Shown here: positions 31,401 through 41,900 of the stretch, in pieces
Numbering within the stretch: the first letter of the stretch is position 1
Layout of the letters: every line of letters begins with the position of its first letter
From: Saturnia japonica
Lineage: Eukaryota > Arthropoda > Insecta > Lepidoptera > Saturniidae
Direction: 5' to 3'
Length of the DNA: 64,000 nucleotides
Assembly: GCA_033032175.1 (NCBI GenBank)
Contig: CM065310.1
Span: 9,362,001 to 9,426,000, forward strand
Translations under genes and position numbers: made by a program
The notes under the pieces: model-generated
Database searches by the model: none
What the model was told of the DNA's origin: nothing
What the model saw: only the letters and a program-made list of their open reading frames with translations

Positions 31401-34400
31401 CTTGGCCGTGTCATTGTTTAAATAAACCTTCATAGTAGTAGGTATTGTGTATTCAAAGTGGTAACTAACAAGATGGTGGAAACCTTGTTAGAACGATCTA
31501 GGAAGTTTTTGTGACATTTCAAAATTCATGCTTTCAGTTTATATTTATAATCCACTTCACATAAGAGCAATAACGAAACTATATCATGCAAATCCACTTC
31601 ACTTGTGCACAATAACTAAACTATACATCATATAAAACCCAATATTACATAATATAGGGCAAAATAATGTAAGTTTGTGAGTTATATTCCATACATCATG
31701 GAAGATCCCACCAAAACTCTAAAATGTAGAATTAGTTAGAATGTTGCTACAATAAAAATATAAATTTTTATTGGAAGATTAAAGTGGATATTTTCTTTCA
31801 GCAACATCCCCATACCATGTAATGAGATTAGAAGAATCAGTGACAATGACTAAGTGTCATAGAGAAAGTGGTTTGTTGGCGATTGCCAATGAAGATTTTA
31901 CTATAACCCTCATTGATATAGACACTATGAATGTTGTACGAAAATTTGAAGGTCACATTGGAAAAATAAATGACATTGATTTTGATTCACAAAGCAGGTA
32001 GGTACAGATCATAAGTGGGCCTCATAAAGTTTAATTTTTAGTAGGTAAACGTTTTTATTTTATAATGTTGCTAGCAACCCGCCCTAGCTTCGCACGACTA
32101 CAATTTACAAAGTGGTGTATTTTATGTTTAAAGACCCATGATTTAGAGTTTATCGCTTTAGTATTGATAGTTTATAACTTCATAGTCACGAAAAGTGCAC
32201 TTAACTCAGGACGCGCAATTCATCATAGGGCGGAGTGCCGGCCAACCGTTTCGCTGCGAGTGATTTCTTTGTTTGCACGTAATTTTGAATCCGTGATATC
32301 TTCTACGGTATTCATTTAAATGATATAATATAAAGGACAATTTTAATCTACGTGAAATTCACAAGTTAAGTTATTTATCTGGATAAAGATTAATATAGAA
32401 TCGGAGAAAATAGCTCCGCAAATACCCTATTATTTTTAATTATTATGTTGAAGGTAAAAATGGTTAATGTGAGTCAACCTTAGGAGATAGACAAATGCCA
32501 TCGCGAAATTTTCTCTAAACTTTTTGAAGAACTATAATTCTTTAGTACATTATTTTGATGTATCTCTTAAGGTTTAACCAGCATAAGCTATGTAAGCGCC
32601 CGAAAATCTATTTATTGACGACTTGATTACAAAATATTGGATTTACTCTACTAGACTAAAACTTATTTGGAATGTATTGTATACAGGATGCCCCGTAAGG
32701 AATGGACCAACGCTATGATAGTGATAGAGGTGACATGATCTAATAGAAACACTAAAATTGATTGTCCTAGGCCTAGTAGTTTTTAAAGTTATGAATTTTT
32801 TAAATGTTATGTTGAAATTCTCATTCTATGAACACAAAATTTAAATTTGTTTTTTTTTCGTAGGTACAGTCAAGACTAATAAATACTATAAGTCAGTCAG
32901 TCAAATATAAACAAAAATTTTACATATGTTTTAGCTTTTATTTTTATGTTATACCCATAATTAAGCAAGAATAACATTTTGGTTATAAAGATACATGTTT
33001 TCTTAAATCCCTTACACAAAAAATTATAATTTTATATTTTTATTTTATTTAATATTTAAATTTTGTGTTCATAGAAGGAGAATTTCAACCTAACATTTAA
33101 ATAAATGTATAACTTTAAAACTACTAGGCAGGACAATAAATTTTAGGGTTTCTATTAGATCATGTCACCCTCTATCACCATCATACCGTTGGTCCATTCC
33201 TTACGGGACACTCTGTATACAAACCTTCCGTAAAAATGACAGTGAAAACCGTATAAATATCTGTTGCGTAGTTTACATGAGGTAAGCGAACAAACAGACA
33301 GACGCGGAAGGCGATTTTCTATTTATTAATTTATCGATCATGTACATAGATGTTTTAATGAAATTGGTAATCCACAGATGGCTGGTGAGTAGTTCTATGG
33401 ATTGTTCTGTTTGTACTTGGGATATACCTAGTGCCCAACTTGTGGATATATTTTCTGTAAGTATTTTGGATGTACTTTAGGTACTTTTTAAATACTTAAT
33501 AAATCATTGTTTGTTTTTTGATTTCAATGTATAATCAATCGATAGCTCAGTGATAAAGCAATGATAGCTTATTTTAGCGTGTACGGTTACCGTGTCGATC
33601 GACGTGAGTTCGAATAATTCTTCAATAATCTTGAGCTTTCGGTGAAGGAAAAAATTGTGATGAAACCATAGCATGGTGGTAGTGCTTTTTATAATGCACG
33701 CCTGACTAGCTAAAACCCTCAAGTTGAAAATCTGTCGCCAAGCACCAATAGGTATGTTCCGGCAGTTGTACTTGTGAACCAGTTTCCCAAATAGGCTTAC
33801 TATGTCACCGTCTTAGTTTACATCGTCACTTAACAACCGGTGAGATTGTGACCAAACTATAAACCTATTACAAATAAAAAAAGCCACGACTATAGTTTAC
33901 TCTTTAAGTACGATTTTGTATACTACTAGACACATACATGATTTCAAAGTGAAAAGGTACGTTGCGCAGAAAAACGTAACGCTTTCTAGTTAACGCTTGT
34001 ATTAATTTCACTCCTCACAAAATTTCCATACCGGGGTTGTTATAAGAAAATCGATTCTTAAGGGGTAAACACCAATTATGATTTTTTCAGGTAGAACAAC
34101 CATGTACTTCGTTGAGTATGTCGCCGACCGGTGATTATTTGGCAACTACGCATATCGGTGAACTCGGAGTATTCTTGTGGGCGAACAAACTTTTGTATGA
34201 TCGCATATTCCTCAAACCAATTGATAGAAGTATTATTGACATACCGAAATTGAGTGAGTATTTAGTTATATTGCATCGCATACAATGGATGCATCTATCC
34301 AAACGGTTTCTGGTTTTTATTATTTGGTTAGATATGCAAATCGCGAGTTGACAATATATTTAAATGTGAAAGTTGATTATTTAATCATATTGGTTTATTG

Positions 34401-35731
34401 ATAAAAAGCTTAAAAATGCAAATATGTATAGAAAAAAAGGAAAAATCGCTAATTAGAGAAAGTGACGTCAAATTGAAATTCTAGTATATTCAACTTTACA
34501 CATAACACCATCCTTAATTTTATTTATTGAATGATGACATCATGCGCGGTCATGTGAACATAATGCCTTGTTTCTGTGGCATATTTTATATTTAAATTAA
34601 AAAAATGTGTAATAAAGGTGTTGTTGCTTCGATAGATTAGGTTTTTGAGATGCACCTAGGGCTGGTTTGTTTGAAGTACATATAGCAAAATATTTAATAA
34701 CAGTAATCGTTTAATGTGAAAGAATATAATAATTATTCGTGTGCCGCTACGACGGTCAAGAGTAAGGTGGTCCCGCAGGTGCACGGGGTAAGGGATGGTC
34801 GTGCACCGCTCCCCGCCGCCGCGCATGCAAGCCATAATAGGTGTACTAACGAAGAAATATTAATTCATGGGTATTATTTTCAACATAAAGTGTCTAAAAC
34901 TTCTTTGCAAATGTTGTCTACTCCCGGATTGTTCTTATTTTGCACTGGATAGTTCACTTAGATAGAGAACTTATAATTAGTTATATAAACTCAAATTATA
35001 TAGAATTCAATATCCTATTTTTTTTTACAGAATTACCTAGTACAACACCAGAGAAACCAGACATTGACGAAATTGGTGTTATTGACCTTGGGGACGAGCC
35101 TGAGTATATATCACCCGCGCAAATTAGTCAGGATCTTATCACTCTCTCTGACCAACCGACATCGAGGTGGTTGAACCTCCTAAATCTCGATATAGTCAAG
35201 AGAAGAAATAAACCAAAAACTCCGGTCACCATCCCTAAGTCTGCGCCATTCTTCTTACCCACGATACCAAGTTTAGAATTAGAGTTTGATATGGAAAAAG
35301 ACGATGATGGAAAGAGCACTAAATTATTAATACCGGAATCACTTTCTACGTTATCGGTTTTTGCAAAGAAGTTAGTTGAATGCGTGAAAGAAGAAGAATT
35401 TGAGAAATGTGCAGTAAAATTAAAAGTTCTCACTCCTGCAGCTGTTGAGGCAGAAGTTAATAGTATGTCACCTGATGTTGGTGGCTCTTTAGAAGTCATG
35501 AAAAAGTTCCTTGTTCTCTTAAACAGTATGCTTAAAACGAATAAGGATTTCGAATTGGCTCAATCCTATTTAGGTTTGTTTTTGAAAACACACGGAAAAG
35601 TTATATCCCGAGATGAGGAACTTATGAATATTTTGAATACCGTAGAAGAAACATCGACGCGAGCTTGGACAAAGTTACAAGATCAACTAATGTATAATAT
35701 ATGTGTTGTAAAAGCGTTAAAGGATATGTAA
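25407..35731 (+). CDS. WDR36: WDR36/UTP21, small-subunit processome protein, 8 exons
   Basis: Nucleolar WD-repeat protein of the UTP-B complex (with PWP2, TBL3, WDR3, UTP6 and UTP18), needed for early pre-18S rRNA processing. Exons from splice sites and phase: 25407-26350, 26769-26938, 27378-27614, 30683-30865, 31802-31997, 33378-33456, 34091-34253, 35031-35731. All phases agree; 2,673 nt, 890 residues, slightly shorter than human or yeast orthologues. Seen: WD-type blades ending GSKQGTLQLWNL, GSRAGHIVMWDLE, SGDNSLKLWIFD, AGADDKLKFWHF and SSMDCSVCTWDI. The last exon encodes a C-terminal Utp21 domain (about residues 660-890) with SRWLNLLNLDIVKRRNKP followed by a Pro-rich link and an acidic helical tail. 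Start chosen as the first ATG of the long open exon, MPEKSSSRIFARTRVLGYVS. AATAAA (35730-35735) overlaps the stop codon. Intron 3 (3.1 kb) hosts a transposon. Confidence 0.94.
27917..28385. repeat. Dispersed repeat copy in WDR36 intron 3
   Basis: Uninterrupted counterpart of the split copy at 1209-2480, with the same landmarks in order (TATAATATAATAAAG, GTTTAAACATGCTAAT, GTGCGCTGGCGTAATGGTTA, GATACGTAAA, CTGGTCCTTAGTAT, AAGTTTCTTCATC). It abuts the left terminal repeat of the next element. Confidence 0.7.
28582..28812 (+). pseudogene. Fragment of an uncharacterised element protein (CDMTSA motif)
   Basis: 76 codons reading VLLTAGTPIDKIIHFLK and then CDMTSAIFRRGKTSVLKLFE before running out. 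Proteins with a GCDTTSA(I/L)(F/Y)xxGK motif occur as uncharacterised, often multi-copy families in insects and cnidarians; that recollection is from general knowledge and not from a search. The fragment lies just inside the left inverted repeat and is interrupted by the LINE piece at 28809. Confidence 0.4.
28809..29294 (-). pseudogene. LINE reverse-transcriptase C-terminus, 5'-truncated
   Basis: About 160 codons on the minus strand. The middle reads HHRTSRQNRKFHPHHLDVQ then RSTTVRFLRHFLPRTTTLWN, QLSPEVFPSRYDLVTFKK and YSSLKDRQR. This is the well-conserved tail that follows the reverse transcriptase domain in lepidopteran Jockey-like non-LTR retrotransposons. Its 5' part is missing, as usual for incomplete reverse transcription. 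It is inserted inside the inverted-repeat transposon, opposite in strand to WDR36. Confidence 0.65.
29690..29885 (+). pseudogene. C-terminal remnant of the same element protein
   Basis: A broken reading with CSPACTKC followed by an acidic tail (EDSFDIDEEIADSSSVEQF, a stop, then EENEEEEDMTLEVEFEEY) ending in TAA. The Cys-rich piece preceded by YGCRK resembles the CGCRKxGLxCxxxCxxC motif I associate with the GCDTTSA-containing uncharacterised proteins. Several stops make it non-functional. Confidence 0.35.
31039..31270. repeat. 46-bp minisatellite in WDR36 intron 4
   Basis: About five tandem copies. TGTACT or TGTATG starts the units at 31039, 31085, 31131, 31177 and 31228, giving spacings of 46, 46, 46 and 51. 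The unit runs TGTACTACCGAGCTTCAAAA, then CACCTCACC, then a TTACTTCAA end. Copies are diverged. The unit length is not divisible by three, and the two overlapping open frames here are by-products of the repeat. Confidence 0.85.
31590..31740. repeat. Dispersed repeat copy in WDR36 intron 4
   Basis: Counterpart of 22030-22215 (TTACATAATATAGG followed by GATCCCACCAAAACTC). A short ATCCACTTCAC motif is present twice (31550 and 31592), and its complement GAAGTGGAT appears in the inverted copy near 36740. Confidence 0.5.
32070..33340 (-). repeat. Helitron-like repeat, copy A, in WDR36 intron 5
   Basis: Starts GCTAGCAACCCGCCCTAGCT and runs parallel to copy B at 38219-38946: CTTCGCACG, ACAATTTACAAAGTGGTGT, AGAGTTTATCGCTTTA, GTGATATCTTCTACG, GAGAAAATAGCT, AATTATTATGTTGAAG, GAGTCAACCTTAGG and AATGTATTGTATA all occur in order. 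On the minus strand it would end in a GC-rich segment plus CTAG, as Helitron-type repeats do. Copy A is interrupted by a 532-bp MITE at 32684-33215; copy B is not. Confidence 0.6.
32684..33215. mobile_element. Fold-back MITE with about 180-bp arms, TA-flanked
   Basis: The left arm starts CAGGATGCCCCGTAAGGAAT and the right arm, reverse-complemented, starts CAGAGTGTCCCGTAAGGAAT. Similarity continues through GGACCAACG, GACATGATCTAATAGAAAC, CTAGTAGTTTT and TATGAACACAAAATTTAAAT, so each arm is roughly 180 bases around a 170-base AT-rich centre. TA lies at both ends (32682-32683 and 33216-33217). The TA duplication and absence of coding capacity suggest a Tc1/mariner-type MITE. The uninterrupted sequence ATGTATTGTATA in copy B at 38812-38823 marks the empty site. 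Confidence 0.75.
33535..33730 (-). repeat. Retroelement or SINE fragment in WDR36 intron 6
   Basis: Contains GATAGCTCAGTGATAAAGCA and GTGAGTTCGAAT, which loosely resemble tRNA-type A and B boxes. It is followed by GAGCTTTCGGTGAAGGAAAA and GATGAAACCATAGCAT. An inverted relative lies at 63140-63200 (ATGATTTCATCACCATG, CCTTCACCGAAAGTTCA). The CCTTCACCG motif is a frequent 3' signature of lepidopteran non-LTR elements. Confidence 0.45.
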
Positions 35732-38218
35732 TAAAGTTAAATTGATATCGATATTTTGACAAGCTGTTATTTAACTCGAAACTAAATTTGGCCTCTCTTT
35801 GTTCCACGCCTTCCTCGCCTCATCTTTTTATAACATAACATATCATCACACCCATATCCCTGAAGAGTTAGGCAGAGGTGTACTAAATGAAATACTAATT
35901 ACTTTCTATTATTGTTTTCACTTTAATATCTACGTTCCAAGTGACAAATTTATTAAGGCTTGCATATTCTGGACTACAATATATTCTATACTATCCTATC
36001 CTACTATATTATTATCATTATATTCTACTAACGTGTGAAAATGCTAATATGTGAAAGTTTTTGTGTTTGGGTGTTTTGGACAAACGGATTTGGATGAAAT
36101 TTAGTAGGTACCTTCATAGTTTATGACCAGAATTAACACAAGATACTAAATACTTTTATTTTCCAATATCCACGAGACCAAAGTCGCGGGTACAGCTAGT
36201 ATTATATATTACGTATAATTTCCTGTACATTCTTAGATGATTCAGTATCAATATTAAATACAATAATTGATTTTAGGATATGCTGCACGTAATAATACTA
36301 TACTATTTCTATTTCTTTATTTTCTCGATGACAGCTCCTGTAAAAACTTAGACGAGCGTCTTTTTTACATTATGTACGCATTATTTTATAAAAATATGAC
36401 GTTTACACACTTACAAGCATATACCAGAGTCGGAGAAACTGATAGGGATGAAGCTATATCGATAAACGTAAGACGATAACAGACTCGATATTTTTTACAA
36501 AATTTAAGAAACTAAACTACTGCCGGATACTTTTGTAAAAATTTATTATCTAATATTATATTTCATTACAAGATGTTACACGTATTAATTTTTGATTGAT
36601 AATGCCGGAGTTTTTGGCGGGATCTTGAATCGAGATGTTGTGGTTTTTATTTTTATAATTCGTTTACTTAGGGTTTTGACACTATATTATGTAATATTGC
36701 TGGCGTTTTGCGTGATAAGTTTGGTTTTTGTGGATAAATGAAGTGGATTGTCAATATACTTAAACTAAGAACATGCGTTCTGGGATCCCACAAAAACTCC
36801 CTAGGAAGTTCTAACAAGGATGTCACCATCTTGTTAGGATACCTACTGAAGTCGTCATAAGACAGGACACTATTAATTTGATATTGGCAGTAATGGTCCT
36901 CATTAAAGATGACTAGTTGCCAAGTTACGGAGAAGATCCGAGCTACATTTTACAAAGTATAGTAATTCAAATTCGACATAGGAATGTTTATTAAAATAAA
37001 TGTTGTTAGTTAACTCTTTGAAAAATGTATAGGTTTAAAGCTAAATATAGCGACGTATTTGTGAGACTATAAATGCGTGGATATTGATATTTGATTCTCT
37101 ATTGATAATTTAAGTTAAATCTAATTCCTTATTATCCTTTGTCCGATTGTTAATAATTTGTATAATCCATAATATAAATTGTAAGTACAAATTATAGCAA
37201 GAATAAGTTATTCTACATAAATCCATTATACGGGATTGTTACGAAAGGGATTTCAACATTAAATACGACAATAAATCTCAAGAGGAAAACCGCGAGAAAG
37301 AGCGTTAATAGAAAAATGTTATTGAGCACGAAAAATACGGATAATTTATCTTAAATATATTTCTAACAACGATTCTTAGGTGCTATCTTAAAAAAGTAAC
37401 GTATCTATGTGAGAGCAGGCAGTACCCGCAACAATAGAACATAATAGATGATTCCTCTTCATTGTGAACATTGAAGAAGTGGCTTTTTGTAAAGGTCGAT
37501 GCTTGTAATTCTGCCTTTAGTTACGAAAATACAAAATAATCTACTAATTGCATGAATGTGAACTTTGTTTTAGATTCGATACCTAAATGTCGTTTCTATA
37601 GTCCGCTATACTAATAAGACAATAAATAAGTATCAAAAAAATCAAGCTGTTATATAGTACTTATAACCACTTAATTTACGAGCACAATAAATTACGTGAA
37701 AATAATTTATTGATTTTATTTCAGATGGATTAATTTCTCTAGAAATTACCTACGTATTACTTTACGTAAATTATTTTCTAGAATGTATAAAGTAACTATA
37801 TTTTACTTAAATCATTATAATATCAGAAATAAGATTAGGAATACTTTCTCATATTTCCATTAATATCTTTTGACATAGGTACTTATTTAATTTTTCCTAC
37901 GTATTTTTTCCTACCTTTGACAAACAATACATTTAATATTTCTTGTTATAAAAAAAATAAAAATTATGTTTTAATTCAAGAAATCATTGCGTTTACACTT
38001 TTAAAAGTAACTAGATGACCCGCGCAACGTCGTCTGCTTCATATCAGAGAGAGAGAGAGGATTAGAGAGAATTGGTCGTAGGCACCTGTGATACAATTCT
38101 AAAGGAGCTGAAACTTTCTATAATTTGCTGCGGAGTTATTTTAAGTTCAGTAGTTTAAGGTAGTTCCAGAGATTAGCGCGTATAGCCAAACCAGGCAGCT
38201 TTATAATATTAGTATATA
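35732..38218. other. Intergenic after WDR36; repeats only
   Basis: No gene. 36040-36200 is a short repeat ending CGCGGGTACAGCTAGT. 36290-36604 is the plus-orientation copy of the repeat in SF3A3 intron 3. 36605-36860 contains the inverted copy of the GATCCCGCCAAAAAC family. 38010-38210 opens with ACTAGATGACCCGCGCAACG, another reversed CTAGT-type terminus, and contains a GA dinucleotide run (38046-38060). Confidence 0.55.
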
Positions 38219-38946
38219 CTAGCGTCCCGCCCCAGCTTCGCACGGATCCTACAATTTACAAAGTGGTGTGTTTTATGTTTAAAAAAGCCTGATTTTAGAG
38301 TTTATCGCTTTAATATTGATAGTTTGTAACAGCCTTATTAGCGTAGTGCTCCTCGAGGTCCTGGGTTTGATTCCCAGGTCGCGGAAAGTTAGATCGCGCG
38401 TAATTTTGAATTTGTGATATCTTCTACGCTATTCTTTTAAATGGAAAGCTGTAAAGGACATTTTTAATATACATTAATTGCCCAAGTTAACTAACAATCT
38501 TTTAAGGATTATCTGGAAAATTAATACTGAATTGGAGAAAATAGCTTCGCAAATAACGTAATATTTTTAATTATTATGTTGAAGATACAAATGGTTACTA
38601 TGAGTCAACCTTAGGTAATAGACATATGCCATCGCGGATTTTTCTCTAGGCTTTTTGAAGAACTACAATTCTTTAGAACAATATATTGATGTATCCCCCA
38701 TAAGGGTTAGCCAGTGTAAGCCATGTAAGCGCCAGAAAATATATTTTTTTACGACTTGGTTAAAAATCATTGAGATTACTCTACTATAAAAAACTTAATT
38801 TTAATGTATTGTATAAATAAAGCTTTCATAAAAAAAACTCTAAATGTTAGTGAAAACCTCATTAAAATCCGTTGAGTACTTTAAAAGATCTAAGCGTACA
38901 TAGGGCAGACAGTGGGAAGCGACTTTACTTTATACTATGTATGTAT
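38219..38946 (-). repeat. Helitron-like repeat, copy B
   Basis: Starts ACTAGCGTCCCGCCCCAGCT (from 38218) and matches copy A at 32070-33340 block by block. It lacks the MITE found in copy A but carries a tRNA-like insert near 38330-38385. Its far end has AAAATCCGTTGAGTACTTTA and AGGGCAGACAG, sequences common at the ends of such lepidopteran repeats. Confidence 0.6.
38328..38385 (+). repeat. tRNA-like SINE fragment inside copy B
   Basis: CTGGGTTTGATTCCCAGG forms a short T-arm-like hairpin with a B-box-like core (GGTTTGATTCC, consensus GGTTCGANTCC), preceded by AGCGTAGTGCTCCTCGAGG. Copy A has unrelated sequence at this point (about 32180), so it is either an insertion here or a loss there. It is too short and incomplete to be a tRNA gene. 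Confidence 0.4.
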
Positions 38947-41900
38947 AGAAGATAGATTAAGTAGTTAAGTAAGATGTAATGTAAAATATATTACTAGAGT
39001 AGATGAAAGATAATAATCACAGACGGATATTTCTTAGAAAGTCAAAGATCGGTAAACTCGAGAGAAAACGAAAAAGGTTAAATTTTACTAAATCAGCATG
39101 GATATCTTTCACAGTCGGTATAATTTTTCTTCTTCATCGCATTCCGTTTGTTTGCCGATGATCCGAGCGAGGTCTTTGTGGCGCTTATTGAATATTTTTC
39201 GTTGCGAATTAAATAGCGGCAGATCGGTTCACGGGAGCCAGGGTTCATTAATGGCCCGCTTCATTTTCGCAATAAGTATTCATTTCTCCGTCCCCCGCGC
39301 GTCGTAGCGAACACCGACGCAGGGAATCTCCAATGAAAATCTGATTGTGCTTCCTTTCCTTTGCATTATGAATATCTATCAAATTCCTTCCCATCTAAGC
39401 GATTCCCTTTATTGAAATCGGATCGAGTGTTGAGCAAATAGCGCGAAGGTAAGACTTCATTAATTTCTATCTTTTCATGTGTATCTATTATTTGCAAAGC
39501 ATTGCTGTCATTAATTATGTCGTATAATATTCTCTTGGTTTAAGGTCGTACGTTATTTAATTGAAATGTGAAGAAGGAAATGAGAACCGTCCATTTTCTT
39601 TAAGCGATGCTTCATTCCGGGCCATTAATTTTTTGCAATAAAAGCTAATTTGATTCCTCATAACACGACGAATATCTTAATAATTTACGATAGCTTTTGA
39701 TCTTTGATAATTTTATGTGTATATAGTAAACAGCTAATAGTAATTATAATATCAATAAAAAAATGGTACCTACGATTGAATAACTTATACCGAGAAGACA
39801 CTTATGAATGTCAAAACACCACGCACCGGTTCGGAAAACATCCCAGCCATCGAGGAGAACCGACAAGAAACTCGATCGGGTTTATTAATATCTTATTATT
39901 TTTTTTAATTGTTTAAGCAAACATAGGGGAAGTCCGGGACAAAAATCAAGCCCATATAGCCTCTAATTAACCAAAAAAGTAGTAAACTACAACATGTGGT
40001 CGCGCTGGCCGGGCGGTAATTAGCAAATACCACGGAGTAAAGAGTATACATCATCGGCGTGTCGCGAGCGTTTTTTTATATAACCATAACCAATCGACGC
40101 TTTAGAAATTCGCTTTAAAAATTATTAAAAAAATAATCTTATGTTTTGAGTCAACAGCCTCTAGTTTATAATTTGGAAATTATGGTATAATTTTCTTATC
40201 AATTAAAGTTATTGATATGCAGAAAAACTCGTTAAATTTTTTTAAAGCAGGTATGGTTGCAATTTTTTGATATGCAGGAAAGTGTTCTTAATTATTGTTC
40301 TTAATTGTTAATTATGTTAAGGGAGGAAGGAGTGGACCATGCGTATGTGTATTTAATAATCGGAATGGTTTTTCTACACTAACTAGCACATTAGTCTAAC
40401 TAGCGCAAAAAAAGAAAAAAAAGGTCCCTTACAGAACCTATGTACCTGTGTGGTGTGCACGTGTGTTTGTTCTTACGTGTATAATGTTGTATGTGGGTAG
40501 CTAAGTGTTGCACGTATAGTGTCACTATTATCGCGCGGGCGGCTGCCTGACCCAAGGGCTTCACACCGAGGAACGGACCTAGGCTTGGGCTGCCCTACTT
40601 AGCTAGGTTAAGAATGATATATGTTTTTCCCAGAGCTTCAATACACAAGGTTTTAGAGAAAGACTCATTTGAAAATAATGATTCTTGATATGACATGCAT
40701 GGAACGCTACATGCGTAACTACGCGTTGAAATTTTTAAAATATATGTACCTATTATGAAAATCAGTGCTCTGCTCACCTAGTTTTCTATGTGCTGCATCC
40801 AATTATTATATTCTTCGTAGTCACCGGGTCAGTGACCGATGAAGTAATGCCTGTACGTTAGAGAAATATGGAATTTATTGGATGAGAAGTGCGAAGGCTC
40901 CGTCATCTCGCATTGAGGTATTATATACTACGAACTAGAGACGACTCCTCGATCAGATAGTTAGAAACACGCTTTCGAGTGCATAATATACTTGCACTCA
41001 CAGTCTGTGCCCGCCACTTGTTGAGACTGCACGTTCCAGTGCTAAATTTTCATATCATAAATATACCTTCATGTGCACTGAGATACTGTTTAAACAACTC
41101 GAGAAACACAAGTAAAAGTCAAGAAGTGACATTTCATCAGTTATGTATTACTGCGCGCGTTAACCGCGCCCCGTGGCATTAAGTGAAGCATAATTGTTGT
41201 TCGTGATAGCTGCTTCTAGTACATAGTACCACAATCCACAATCCCATCTCGCGTAAAGGCGACATTCACTCGCCACCGAGATCTCGTGACTTAACACTGC
41301 TCAACTATTTTCTGTGAGACTACGTGGAAATCTCTGGTCCATGCGGATACACTACAGACAATTGCCGCCCTGAAGGCCAACATGACTCGCATTCTTCATG
41401 AAATTAGGCTACAATTATGCGAAAATGTCATCTAAAGCTCTTAAGATATGTAAGGCTTTAGCAGAAAAGGGATGAGTTATAAAAACAAGATAAATATCAC
41501 AAATCAATATTTACTTATTACTATTTTAAATATAATCATGATTTACCTTAACAATTAAATAATTTGTGACAAATAATACAATAAAAAAGTGACTTAGTGT
41601 CCACTATTCCCGCATACCCGGGTAAAGTGGATACAGTGTTTGGGTATAAAGTGAATACCCACTTCTAAACACATACAATCAATTTAATAATCTGAAAAAA
41701 ACTTTACATATAAGTAATAATTACTAAATTCGCTTGTAAATGTTAAGTAAACTAATACTAGTAGTTATCACGTATGTACACTCCAGTGTCCTCAAAAGTG
41801 AACATTCTCGCGTCGTGTCGATAAAAAAAATCACATCGAAGCCAATTTTCAATTGTATCATCTCTATACACTTCACAGCAAAAAAGCACAAATCATCATT

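Noticed and set aside
33541..33612. tRNA-like A and B boxes
   Set aside because: Spacing and sequence are too degenerate and there is no cloverleaf; treated as a SINE or retroelement fragment.
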